A stretch of DNA of 64,000 nucleotides from Desulfofustis glycolicus DSM 9705 (GTDB taxonomy: Bacteria > Desulfobacterota > Desulfobulbia > Desulfobulbales > Desulfocapsaceae): assembly GCF_900130015.1 (NCBI RefSeq), contig NZ_FQXS01000017.1:1-64000 (forward strand), in the 5' to 3' direction. The position numbers and the translations under genes were made by a program. The notes under the pieces are model-generated. The model searched no databases. It saw only the letters and a list, made by a program, of their open reading frames with translations, and was not told where the DNA came from. Position 1 is the stretch's first letter; each line of letters starts with the position of its first letter. Positions 24,987-35,452 of the stretch are shown here, in pieces.

Positions 24987-25358
24987 TCACACGATATCGA
25001 CGGTAATTACGTCGCCGCTGCGTACCGTCCGCAGCACCGACGGGTCTCCATCGATCATTCCGACTATGTTGGCGGCACTGATCAGCCGGCACTCGTCGCC
25101 CTGAGAAACCGGAGTTGGACCGAACAACAGGGCCAGCGCGTCGCCGTCAAGCCAGAAACATACTGCTCCCTTGTCGACGACCGTTGCGGCATCAGGTTCG
25201 GGATCGGCGGAAAACGGCACGGAGAAATAAACCTCATCCCCCCAGACATTGGCCCGCCCTGAGATCGGCAATGAATCCAGCAGACGGCGTGCCGTAGGCG
25301 TGTCGCGCAGTACTGCCGTAATCGTCCCGGCAGGCCAGGAAATAGTAATCTGTGGCAT
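24987..25358 (-). CDS. Cyclophilin-fold protein (TM1367-like)
   Basis: The 123-residue protein matches small cyclophilin-like-fold proteins of the TM1367 type. The recognisable parts are an N-terminal ITISWPAG, LRDTPTARRLLDSLP, the central ANVWGDEVYFSVP and the LLFGPTPVSQGDE segment. The family structure is known but its activity is not settled, and isomerase activity should not be assumed. The ATG at 25358 has a strong GGAGG 5 bases upstream. It stands alone, transcribed towards lpxC. Confidence 0.8.
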   Translation of the reverse strand: MPQITISWPAGTITAVLRDTPTARRLLDSLPISGRANVWGDEVYFSVPFSADPEPDAATVVDKGAVCFWLDGDALALLFGPTPVSQGDECRLISAANIVGMIDGDPSVLRTVRSGDVITVDIV

Positions 25359-25647
25359 ACTCACCTCCGCAGTGTTCGTGACAGATCGGGTCGGCACAAC
25401 TGCCACACCCTCTCCCTGATGAGTATCACAGACCGCCGGGTTGTTCAAACCCCGATCCGCAGCAGCGACTCTGCAGCGACCGGCCGAGTCGCCATCAGTC
25501 GGACCGAATCCGGCCGGTAATTGCTGCCTGCCCGGCGCAACCGCAAAACTGCTCACCTGCTTTCTGTTCTGTCGCTATACCGTTTATCCGAACCGGTATG
25601 ACACCGTGGGCTGCCCGGAAAAAGTTCCCGGTTTTCGTATCGGTCAG

Positions 25648-26403
25648 CTACCGTTTCTCCCACGGAGCGGGGAAAAAGTAAAGGAGTTGCTCCTTATCAC
25701 AGACCACCAGCATGGATCCTCCGATAAAAACAATCCCTTCGGGCTTTTTCACCGCTGAAATGTTCCATCTTTCCAGCACTTCGTAGCGATCGGGATCCAG
25801 TTTCAGCACTGCCTGCTCCTCATCACTGAGCAGCCAGAGCGCCCCGTCGTGCCAGGTAGCTGCCGAAATGTCACTGGCGGCAGCGAACGGGAGGGCAGCT
25901 CGCACCTGAAAGCTATCGTCCAGTTCGAGGATGGTCACCGGATCCTTCTCGGTGATCAGCAGAAACACCTCGCGTACAGGGTTGTAGACAATGCTCTCGT
26001 AGCCGCTATTGCGTTTGCCGTCATACGGTATCGAAAATGTCTGCTCCAACACCAGTCCGTCGGGATTGAAGCGATGCACCAGTCGATTGCTCTCATCGGC
26101 CACATAGATTTTCCCTGCGTGACTATACACCCCTTCAAAATCGCCCCCCTGAAATGGAGCCCGGGTGAGCACCGTACCGTTTGCATCGGTCTGAAAAAGA
26201 GTGCCCTTATCGCTGACGATCAGCAACGACTCCCCGTCCGGGTGCAGACAGATGTCTGACGGTTCAACAATATCGGGTGCCAGTTCGACGACGCGATCGG
26301 GGTCGGATGCGGCACATACCGACTGACAGGCGAGCAAGACGAGGGCGACCACGGTCCCGATCAGACACTGCTTCGCTATGGCGATTACTGCCCATTTGTT
26401 CAT
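25648..26403 (-). CDS. SdiA-regulated-domain exported protein
   Basis: The 251-residue protein has an N-terminal signal sequence (to about residue 32, ending SVCAAS) and a beta-propeller-like body typical of the SdiA-regulated family. DICLHPDGESLLIVSDKG, FEGVYSHAGKIYVADE and YESIVYNPVREVFLLI are repeat-like blades, and KPEGIVFIGGSMLVVCDKE closes it. The family is periplasmic or surface-associated and has no assigned enzymatic role. The start at 26403 places the signal peptide at the N-terminus. The Cys near position 26 might be lipidated but the lipobox is poor. Confidence 0.75.
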   Translation of the reverse strand: MNKWAVIAIAKQCLIGTVVALVLLACQSVCAASDPDRVVELAPDIVEPSDICLHPDGESLLIVSDKGTLFQTDANGTVLTRAPFQGGDFEGVYSHAGKIYVADESNRLVHRFNPDGLVLEQTFSIPYDGKRNSGYESIVYNPVREVFLLITEKDPVTILELDDSFQVRAALPFAAASDISAATWHDGALWLLSDEEQAVLKLDPDRYEVLERWNISAVKKPEGIVFIGGSMLVVCDKEQLLYFFPAPWEKR

Positions 26404-26528
26404 TATTGAACCGCACCCTCTCGTTTTCCCGAGCCGGCATGGCCGGCGCACGGTGATACCTCCGGCGACTGGCGAGTTGGTGACGGGAAAAGCTGCCGGT
26501 TCCGGAGAAACGATTATACCACAATGAC

Positions 26529-26564
26529 ACCGCACCATCTCAGCTCAAGCTGAAATGGTGCGGT
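26529..26564. repeat. Perfect inverted repeat (hairpin)
   Basis: Ten-base arms ACCGCACCAT (26529-26538) and ATGGTGCGGT (26555-26564) are perfect complements, with a further inner CAGCT/AGCTG pair. It lies about 155 bp after the katG stop. Confidence 0.6.
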
Positions 26565-26591
26565 CAACTACCGTCTGGTGAAAGTTAGCGG

Positions 26592-26613
26592 GGGACAGGT
26601 TAAAACCTGTCCC
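26592..26613. repeat. Perfect inverted repeat (hairpin)
   Basis: Arms GGGACAGGTT (26592-26601) and AACCTGTCCC (26604-26613) are perfect complements around a two-base loop. It may act with the preceding hairpin to end or stabilise the katG transcript. Confidence 0.6.
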
Positions 26614-26719
26614 GCCGATTTTCATAAAATGCACTATCCGCCAACGTTTGGCACACAATGCCGCCTCGTCAGCGGATAGGCGCTCATGGTCACGCAGCCA
26701 GCTGGCAAGATGTCGCTGA

Positions 26720-29017
<2,298 letters not shown>

Positions 29018-29035
29018 CTACTCACAGGCAGCAAT

Positions 29036-29500
29036 TTACAGATCTTCAATTCTCTCTCTGGCAATACATTCCCGGCAAACGCCCCGCACCTCGATGTGCG
29101 TCGCCTCAACCTCGCCAAAGGATTGCAGCGATTCCGGGAGCGTCAGGTTGTCCAGTTCAGAGCTAACAAAGTCACGGGTATAACCGCAGTTCTTGCAGAT
29201 AAAATGATGATGCTTCTCGAGGTTTGCGTCAAATCGAGTCGCCTCACGGCTCGAACCAAGTGTCTTCACCAGCCCAAGGTCGTTGAGCAACCACAGCGTC
29301 CGATAAACGGTGTCGAGCGAGACCGTCGGCAATCGGCGTCTGATGCGCTGAAAAATGCGGTCAACATCCGGATGATCACCGGTCTGAGCAATTTCCCGGA
29401 AAATCTCCATTCGCTGATGAGTCAGTTTGATACCTGCCTCGCGACAGACTGCCTCGAAGTGGCGCATTCGCTGTTCAACTTCTTTCTTGCCAATGTTCAC
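29036..29500 (-). CDS. perR: Fur-family peroxide regulator (PerR-like)
   Basis: The 154-residue protein has a Fur-type winged helix (KLTHQRMEIFREIAQTGDHPDVDRIF, TVSLDTVYRTLWLL), a metal-binding HHHFICKNCG, and a second zinc pair CRECIA. Control of katG just downstream suggests PerR function. The GTG at 29500 is chosen over the in-frame ATG at 29536 because a good promoter (TTGACT, 17 bp, TAATAT) has its -10 overlapping that ATG. An operator-like repeat also lies between the promoter and the GTG. With this start the length is normal for the family. There is no strong ribosome binding site at either start, and an ATG at 29467 is a further option. Confidence 0.88.
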   Translation of the reverse strand: MNIGKKEVEQRMRHFEAVCREAGIKLTHQRMEIFREIAQTGDHPDVDRIFQRIRRRLPTVSLDTVYRTLWLLNDLGLVKTLGSSREATRFDANLEKHHHFICKNCGYTRDFVSSELDNLTLPESLQSFGEVEATHIEVRGVCRECIARERIEDL

Positions 29501-29514
29501 GTATTGTTCTTTTG

Positions 29515-29563
29515 TAAGAATGGTTCTTATTTGCATATTAGCTGACAATACGTCAGGAGTCAA
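29515..29563 (-). promoter_or_regulatory. perR-katG promoter and Per/Fur-type operator
   Basis: On the minus strand, TTGACT (29563-29558) and TAATAT (29540-29535) are separated by 17 bp, a near-consensus sigma70 promoter. The inverted repeat TAAGAA-CCA-TTCTTA at 29529-29515 lies at about +6 to +20 and fits a 7-1-7 Per/Fur box with one mismatch. Binding there would block initiation, which suggests autoregulation of perR and control of katG. Confidence 0.6.
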
Positions 29564-29857
29564 GGCCTGTTTTTTTTTGTTTACCTACCCCAAGCAAGAA
29601 AAGGACCGCACTCCGAAACTCGGCGAGGAAACCGATCGTCTGTTCAATAAACGCACCGGTGCCATCCCGTGCGCTCCGCACAGCACAAGGCATCGTCCCG
29701 GCAGTAGGTTGACGGCGGTTTACCGCTAACCCCGGTAAGAACGCGCCTCTGTTTGAAGCTGCCGGTTCAAACCGAAAAAAGCTGAAAATATCGCCAAGAC
29801 TGGTATGGTCTGAAGAGTCTTGCTGGTAAAGAAAACGCGTTTGAGTGATGAATCGTC
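29564..29857. other. Intergenic region between perR and NUDIX gene
   Basis: About 290 bp between divergent genes. Apart from the perR promoter at its left edge I see no gene, clear operator or terminator. A run of T (29571-29579) lies just upstream of the perR promoter. Confidence 0.5.
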
Positions 29858-30454
29858 ATGAACGAACAATCCAATTTTTCCCCATGGGTGACAGACGGTG
29901 AACGGACTCTCGTTTCTACTCGGGTCTTCGATCTCCTCGCCGCAAACGTACATTGCCCTCGTTCCGGACTGCACAAAGAGTTCTACAAGCTCTCCGCCAG
30001 TCCATGGGTCAATGTCATCGCCGTTACGCCGCAGGGTCAACTACTTCTCATTCGTCAGTACCGCTTCGGCAGCGACCGCGTGGAGTTGGAAATCCCCGGT
30101 GGCATCGTCGATCCGGGTGAAGACCCTCTACAGGCAGGCCTTCGCGAACTTCGCGAGGAAACCGGTTACGGAGGCGGGACGGCCCAACTGATCGGCTGGG
30201 TGCGGCCCAACCCGGCCATTCAGGACAACATCTGCTCCACTATCTTGGTTGAACCTGTCGAAAAACTCGGCGATCCGCGCTTCGAGGACATGGAGGATAT
30301 CGAGGTCTTTGCCGTCCCGGTAAACGAGGCGCTCGCCATGGCGAGCTCAGGAGAAATCCGCCACGGCCTGGTCCTCAACGCACTGACATTCTACACCATG
30401 CACCGGGGCATCACTTTTCCCGGTAAGGCCGGCAAAGAAGACTCGACACGTTGA
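29858..30454 (+). CDS. NUDIX hydrolase (ADP-ribose pyrophosphatase type)
   Basis: The 198-residue protein carries a full Nudix box, GGIVDPGEDPLQAGLRELREETGY, matching Gx5Ex7REUxEExGU; Glu residues in REET bind magnesium. The upstream LLIRQYRFG and following GWVRPNPAIQDN resemble ADP-ribose pyrophosphatases, which hydrolyse nucleotide sugars and ADP-ribose. The ATG at 29858 follows shortly after the upstream region with only a weak ribosome binding site. It is transcribed alone and divergently from perR. Confidence 0.88.
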   Translation: MNEQSNFSPWVTDGERTLVSTRVFDLLAANVHCPRSGLHKEFYKLSASPWVNVIAVTPQGQLLLIRQYRFGSDRVELEIPGGIVDPGEDPLQAGLRELREETGYGGGTAQLIGWVRPNPAIQDNICSTILVEPVEKLGDPRFEDMEDIEVFAVPVNEALAMASSGEIRHGLVLNALTFYTMHRGITFPGKAGKEDSTR

Positions 30455-30551
30455 GCCATCGCCAAACTGTTGATCGTCCCGGACGTTCACTTTGGTTCCA
30501 TTCAGACCGGCAATCAGCATTTCACTGCCGCTGCAACGCGCGGTAAATCTT

Positions 30552-31643
30552 TCAAGCCTCTGACGCTCCCGAATCCGCTTTCACCGCATTCACGCCATCC
30601 TTTCTCGGCCAGGCGTTAATGACGTCCCGGATGAGAATGGCCAGCGGAATTGCAAAAAATACGCCCCAGAATCCCCAGATGCCGCCGAAAAACAGGACGG
30701 CAACGATAATGGCGATGGGATGCAGGTTGATCATTTCCGAGAATAAGAGCGGCACCAGAACGTTGCCGTCGAGAACCTGAATAACGCAATATGCGATGAC
30801 TATCCAGGCCAGCTCGCCGCTCCAGCCAAATTGAAAAAAGGCCACCAGTGCCACCGGAAATGTCATCACGGCTGCACCGATATAGGGAACCAGCACGGAA
30901 ATACCGACCAGAAATCCGAGGAGCACCGAGAAATTGAGCCCCATGAACAAGAAGGTGAGATAGGCAACCAACCATACCACCAGGATTTCCCAGAATTTGC
31001 CCCGGATGAACCGGCCCAGCTGCGCATCCACGCCCTGCCATACCCTGGCGGCCAGGCCTCGTTCCTGCGGGAGATATCGACGAGCCCAACTGAGGATCAA
31101 GCCTTTGTCCTTGAGGAAGAAAAACACTAGCAGGGGCATGAGCACGATGTAAACCACCAGGGTGATGATGCCAACCACCGACGAAAGCGTTTGCCGTAGC
31201 ATGCTGTCGGCAAAATTGATGGCTTCCCGTCTAATCTGGTTCAACACGGTTTCAATCTCCGCTTCGCTTAAAAAAGCCGGGTAATGCTCTGGCAACGTAA
31301 GAATCAATCGTTGTCCCTCGGTGAGCATGGCAGGAACTTCCTGCAGGAGTTGCGTGGCCTGGCGGATTAGAATCGGTAAAAGACCGAAGAGCAGCGTCAG
31401 CAAAACAAGGAAGAAAAGAGAGAAAACAGCAATCACCGCCACCATTCTCGGAATACCGATCTTGCGCAGGCGATGAATGATGCCATCAAGCACATAGGCG
31501 ATGATCGCACTGGCGATGACCGGCACCAGATGGTTGCCGGCAAAGAGGACCACGATGAGCCCGGTCAGCAGCAGCCCTGACAGGATTACAACTTGAGGGT
31601 CGGAAAAATGCTTTTTGAACCAGTCTTTGATCATCCTCGTCAT
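30552..31643 (-). CDS. AI-2E family transporter (PerM/YdiK/TqsA type)
   Basis: The 363-residue membrane protein has about seven to eight hydrophobic segments. The first region VVILSGLLLTGLIVVLFAGN, the soluble region around residues 90-150, and the C-terminal PYIGAAVMTFPVALVAF with HPIAIIVAVLFFGGIWGFWGVFFAIPLA are typical of the family. Members export autoinducer-2 or other small molecules or act in sodium-proton exchange; the substrate cannot be told. It stands alone, transcribed away from the GntR-TRAP operon. Confidence 0.88.
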   Translation of the reverse strand: MTRMIKDWFKKHFSDPQVVILSGLLLTGLIVVLFAGNHLVPVIASAIIAYVLDGIIHRLRKIGIPRMVAVIAVFSLFFLVLLTLLFGLLPILIRQATQLLQEVPAMLTEGQRLILTLPEHYPAFLSEAEIETVLNQIRREAINFADSMLRQTLSSVVGIITLVVYIVLMPLLVFFFLKDKGLILSWARRYLPQERGLAARVWQGVDAQLGRFIRGKFWEILVVWLVAYLTFLFMGLNFSVLLGFLVGISVLVPYIGAAVMTFPVALVAFFQFGWSGELAWIVIAYCVIQVLDGNVLVPLLFSEMINLHPIAIIVAVLFFGGIWGFWGVFFAIPLAILIRDVINAWPRKDGVNAVKADSGASEA

Positions 31644-31950
31644 CACTTCTCATACATTGCACTTTCGTCTCGAACCTGGAAGCGCATTCCCCGTTGATAA
31701 CAGTCAACATATCGCATGGCAGCACCAATAATCAGTCTGTCGGTCCTCTGCCAAAGACTATGTATCGGCAGCTCGTTTTGTCCAGGGCCGGTTGTCGTCA
31801 TGGTTCCCGGCAGACGGACGTCCCCAACGTGCACACTATCATTGTTAATGTCAACTTATCAGTTGACAAGCAAGGCAGGAATATACTACATTCTGAGCGG
31901 TCTGACCAGTAGACCATCTGATATGTAACCGTCATTTCAAAGAACCGGTC
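31644..31950. other. Regulatory region between AI-2E transporter and FadR-type regulator
   Basis: This 307-bp divergent region holds the palindromic operator and overlapping promoter at 31849-31892 described separately. I see no other gene or element. Confidence 0.5.
31849..31892 (+). promoter_or_regulatory. Promoter with overlapping palindromic operator for the GntR-TRAP operon
   Basis: TGTCAACT (31849-31856) and AGTTGACA (31861-31868) form a perfect 8-bp inverted repeat with a 4-bp spacer. The right arm contains a consensus -35 box, TTGACA (31863-31868), followed 18 bp later by TACATT (31887-31892). A dimeric FadR-type repressor bound to this palindrome would cover the -35, so autoregulation by the adjacent gene is likely. 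Confidence 0.6.
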
Positions 31951-32658
31951 ATGAATCTCACCCCCATCTCCCGCAAGCGCTTGTCGGAATCAGCCATCAG
32001 CCAGATCAAGGATTTCATCATCCATAACGGGCTTAGACCTGGCGCCAAGCTGCCGTCTGAACGTGAGTTGTGCAGCAAATTACAGATCAGCAGAGCATCA
32101 TTGCGCGAGGCTGTTCGTATCCTGGAAATTATGGGCTTGGTAGAGGTCCTGCCTGGCAAGGGAATCTATGTCAAGGACCTGACCGGTGACCTGTTCGTGC
32201 CGCTGCCGACCTGGGTATCAGATTATCGCGACACCATCCATAAGCACTTCGAGGCCCGCCTCATTCTGGAACCGGAGATTGCCGCGTTGGCTGCACGACG
32301 TTCCAGTCCGGCGGACATTGACAAGATCAAGGCCAATATCGAGTTGCAAAACAGCCTACCGGAAAGCGAGATTGCCGCTATCATCCAGGCCGATATCGAC
32401 TTTCACTGCCTGCTCGCTGAAGCCGCACAGAACGAAACCCTGCTTATGCTCCTCAATTCCATCGCCCGCATGTCCTTTCACGGCTGGAAGGCGGCACTAC
32501 GCACAGAAAGCCGAAACAAGACTGCAGTGCAGGAGCACTTCGATCTGTTGCAGCGATTGGTTGAACATGATGAAGATGGGGCCCGGACCATGATGCGCGA
32601 ACACATGCTTGGCTCGATCAAAATGCTCGAACAGCAGGGTCTCGCTCCGAAGTCTTGA
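31951..32658 (+). CDS. GntR/FadR-family transcriptional regulator
   Basis: The 235-residue protein has an N-terminal winged helix (ISQIKDFIIHNGLRPGAKLPSERELCSKLQISRASLREAVRILEIMGLVE) and a C-terminal FCD ligand-binding domain. The FCD metal-site residues appear as DIDFHCLLAEAA, QEHFDLL and REHMLGS. FadR-type regulators with this domain usually bind small carboxylates such as sugar acids. The gene lies just before a TRAP transporter operon and has a palindrome overlapping its promoter, so it probably represses these genes until the transported acid is present. Confidence 0.9.
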   Translation: MNLTPISRKRLSESAISQIKDFIIHNGLRPGAKLPSERELCSKLQISRASLREAVRILEIMGLVEVLPGKGIYVKDLTGDLFVPLPTWVSDYRDTIHKHFEARLILEPEIAALAARRSSPADIDKIKANIELQNSLPESEIAAIIQADIDFHCLLAEAAQNETLLMLLNSIARMSFHGWKAALRTESRNKTAVQEHFDLLQRLVEHDEDGARTMMREHMLGSIKMLEQQGLAPKS

Positions 32659-32794
32659 AGAATAAGAGGAGTGAGCAAACCGACGAACACAGCCGGGAGC
32701 AGATGCCGGCTCGCTTTTTTCCACGGTGAAGGCCGCTTGATGCGGAACAGGTCCTTTGAGTAGGACGGGCAAATCAACGCGAATGGAGGAAAGT

Positions 32795-33970
32795 ATGAGA
32801 CGATCGGCTAGCGTGGTACTTGTTGGGGCACTGTTTTGCCTCGCGGTGATGGGCGCAGGCCCGGCAATGGCCAAGCAGAAAGTGATCAAGTGGCGGGTCC
32901 AAGACACCTTCGCCGCAGGTATTGCCCTGTCCTGGAGTGGCGAGATCCTGGCCCGGACGATCAACGACATTGTCCGAACCGAGAATTATCGCCTGGAAAT
33001 TGAATACCATTATGGCTCGGAGCTGTTTCCGATGGCCGAGACCTTCGAGGCTGCCCGAACCGGCGCGCTCGACGCCGCCATCGGTTGGCCGGGTTTTCTG
33101 AAAGGCCTCAATAGCGCCCTGGTGCTGTTCGGCTCCTTTCCGAACTCCTACACCCCGGAAGACTTCGCCATCTGGTACTACTATGGCGGCGGCCGGCAAT
33201 TGGCCGACGAGGTCTACGGCAAATACAACATGAAGCCCTTCGCCGCCGGCGGCGGTGGTATCGAAGGCGGTCTTTGGTCCAATGTCAAAGTCACCAAACC
33301 CGAGGATTTCAAAGGCCTGAAAATCCGCTGCCCTGGCTTCAGCGAGGACATCCTGACCATGCTCGGCGCCACCACAATGGCCATAAGCCCCGATGAGATC
33401 TACCTGGCCATGGACCGTGGCGTCGTCGATGCCGCCGAGTTCTCCTTCCCCGCCGGCGACGTTTCCATCTCGCTGCACGAGGTTGCCGACTACCTGATCG
33501 TGCCGGCTTGGTGGCAGACGGCGATGATCACTCTGCTGGCAGTCAACATGGATAGCTACAATAAGCTGCCAGATGAGTTGAAACCGCTGCTTGAATACGC
33601 CACCAAGGTCTCCTACATCATGTCCTTTGCCAAGTGGGAATACTCGAACATCGACGCTATCGAGACCTTCACCAAGGCCGGAACGAAGATTACCAAACTC
33701 GAAGACGAGACCATCGAGGAACTGGAACGGCTAACGGTACAGCTGGCCGAACAGGAAGCGGGCAAAAACCCGGATTTCCTCAAGGTGGCCAAGTCCCAGT
33801 ACAACTTCCTCAAAGGCTACGGCCAATGGCGATCTCACTCAAAACCATACGGTCAGGGCAAAGTTCACAAGTACTGGCCGAATTTTGTCGACGAGAATCC
33901 GCAATTCCCGTGGATTACAGACAAACGGGATAACGCCTATTTCGGTATCTTCGAAACAGCCGGCAACTAA
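32795..33970 (+). CDS. dctP: TRAP transporter solute-binding protein, DctP type
   Basis: The 391-residue protein has a signal peptide (to about residue 25, GPAMA) and a DctP-type periplasmic fold. The recognisable stretches are the N-terminal VIKWRVQDTFAAG, the central LKIRCPGFSEDILTMLGATTMAISPDEIYLAMDRGVVDAAE with the conserved arginine that binds carboxylates, and WWQT. GGAGG 5 bases before the ATG at 32795 decides the start. It captures an organic acid and passes it to the DctQM membrane pair encoded downstream (34943-36768). The ligand is unknown. Confidence 0.9.
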   Translation: MRRSASVVLVGALFCLAVMGAGPAMAKQKVIKWRVQDTFAAGIALSWSGEILARTINDIVRTENYRLEIEYHYGSELFPMAETFEAARTGALDAAIGWPGFLKGLNSALVLFGSFPNSYTPEDFAIWYYYGGGRQLADEVYGKYNMKPFAAGGGGIEGGLWSNVKVTKPEDFKGLKIRCPGFSEDILTMLGATTMAISPDEIYLAMDRGVVDAAEFSFPAGDVSISLHEVADYLIVPAWWQTAMITLLAVNMDSYNKLPDELKPLLEYATKVSYIMSFAKWEYSNIDAIETFTKAGTKITKLEDETIEELERLTVQLAEQEAGKNPDFLKVAKSQYNFLKGYGQWRSHSKPYGQGKVHKYWPNFVDENPQFPWITDKRDNAYFGIFETAGN

Positions 33971-34052
33971 AAATCAACAACCGGCCTGACCGCCGACCGC
34001 CTCTCCCACGGTCGGCGGCCAGGCCCCGGTTTTCCCCGAGCGAGGCACGATC

Positions 34053-34904
34053 ATGAAAATCACCACTGCCACGTTGGCGGAGAATTCCGCCAGTTGGCTG
34101 AAACTCCTAGCCGAATGGGGCTTGAGCATCCTGGTGCAGGTGGACGACACAACGGTTCTCATGGACACCGGCCGCAGTTCGGTGGCGGCCCATAACGCCC
34201 AGTTGATGAACATTGATCTGAGTGGGCTCGACACCATCGTATTCAGCCACGGCCATGAGGACCATACCGGCGGACTGCTCCACCTGCTGCGGCTGCGCAA
34301 TCTGCCGGACAAACCGGTGCGGATTATCGCCCATCCCGACGTGTGGTCTTCCAAATGCTGGCGGTCCCCCGACGGCAACCGTTACGAGCCGATCGGCATT
34401 CCCTATTCACGGGCCGAGGCAGAAAAATTGGGGGCGAGCTTCGAATTGTCAGCTGAACCGGTGTGGATCACCGAGTCGATCGTCACTAGCGGGGAGGTGC
34501 CGATGGTCACTGATTTCGAGGCTATCGACGACAACGCCTGCGTGCAGGATCATCAACACGTTACGCAGGACCTGCTGGCCGACGACCTGTCCCTGTTCAT
34601 CAAGACGCCAAAAGGATTGTTCGTGGTATCCGGTTGCGCCCATCGCGGCATCGTCAACACCATCGAGCGCGGCTTGACATTGACCGGCTGCACCGAGGTC
34701 TTTGCGGTAATCGGCGGTATCCACCTGTTCGGTGCCGACGAGCGACGCCTGGAGCAAACAATTGGTGCGCTCCGCCGCTATGATGTGCAGCGACTCGGCG
34801 TCTCGCACTGCACCGGACAGCTTCCGGCGGCGCGGCTGGCCCGGGAATTCGGCGACCGGTTCTTTTTCAACTCGGCCGGAACGACCACGGAGTTCACCGT
34901 CTGA
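34053..34904 (+). CDS. Metallo-beta-lactamase-fold hydrolase within the TRAP operon
   Basis: The 283-residue protein carries the metal-binding motif SHGHEDHTGG near residue 66 and later ligands around SGCAHRG and IGGIHLF. The overall pattern resembles the MBL group annotated as 7,8-dihydropterin-6-yl-methyl-aminobenzene 5'-phosphate synthase. In bacteria these homologues are of unknown function, and the archaeal role should not be assumed. It lies between dctP and dctQ on the same strand, suggesting action on the transported compound, perhaps a lactone or ester. No signal peptide is evident, so it is cytoplasmic. Confidence 0.8.
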   Translation: MKITTATLAENSASWLKLLAEWGLSILVQVDDTTVLMDTGRSSVAAHNAQLMNIDLSGLDTIVFSHGHEDHTGGLLHLLRLRNLPDKPVRIIAHPDVWSSKCWRSPDGNRYEPIGIPYSRAEAEKLGASFELSAEPVWITESIVTSGEVPMVTDFEAIDDNACVQDHQHVTQDLLADDLSLFIKTPKGLFVVSGCAHRGIVNTIERGLTLTGCTEVFAVIGGIHLFGADERRLEQTIGALRRYDVQRLGVSHCTGQLPAARLAREFGDRFFFNSAGTTTEFTV

Positions 34905-34942
34905 TCGAGTAGTCAAGGGAACCATCTGTCTGAGAGGATGTC

Positions 34943-35452
34943 ATGAAGCTACTGCTATCTATTGCACGGATGATCGACACCTGCAACGAATGGGTCGGCC
35001 GGGTTGCGCAATGGCTGATCGTCGCCCTGGTCCTGGTGTTTATCTATGAATCGGTGATGCGCAAAGGGTTCTCCGCGCCGCAGATCTGGTTCACCGAAGT
35101 CTCCTATTTCCTGTTCGGCTACTATATCCTGTTCGGCTCAGCCTACACCTTCCTGCACGGTGGGCATGTGTCGATCGATCTGTTCTCGGAACGGTTGCCC
35201 GAGAAATGGCGTCACCGGCTGGCTATCGCCTGCCTGATAGGCTTCACCCTGGTCTTTTCTTTTGCCATGATCAAGGGCGGCCTGCCGATCGCGATCAATT
35301 CGTGGCAGGCAGGAGAACTCGGGCACAGCTTCTGGCGGCCACCCATCGCCCACTTCCGCAGTGTCATTCCGGCCGCGTTCCTGCTTATCTTTCTGCAGGG
35401 GGTGTCCTTTCTCATCAAACACATTGCGGCACTGCGAGGTGAGCAATCATGA
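34943..35452 (+). CDS. dctQ: TRAP transporter small permease, DctQ type
   Basis: The 169-residue membrane protein has four hydrophobic segments and the family-typical WFTEVSYFLFGYYILFGSAYTFLHGGHVSIDLFSERLP region near residues 50-95. It scaffolds the large permease DctM. Its stop overlaps the dctM start (ATGA), and AGAGG precedes the ATG. Confidence 0.9.
   Translation: MKLLLSIARMIDTCNEWVGRVAQWLIVALVLVFIYESVMRKGFSAPQIWFTEVSYFLFGYYILFGSAYTFLHGGHVSIDLFSERLPEKWRHRLAIACLIGFTLVFSFAMIKGGLPIAINSWQAGELGHSFWRPPIAHFRSVIPAAFLLIFLQGVSFLIKHIAALRGEQS

Larger units (their letters stand above)
26404..26719. other. Intergenic region with two strong hairpins
   Basis: This 316-bp region lies upstream of the SdiA-regulated gene and downstream of katG. 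One hairpin at 26529-26564 has arms ACCGCACCAT and ATGGTGCGGT plus an inner CAGCT/AGCTG stem. A second at 26592-26613 has arms GGGACAGGTT and AACCTGTCCC. Neither is followed by a U-run on either strand, so Rho-independent termination of katG is possible but not clear. Confidence 0.5.
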
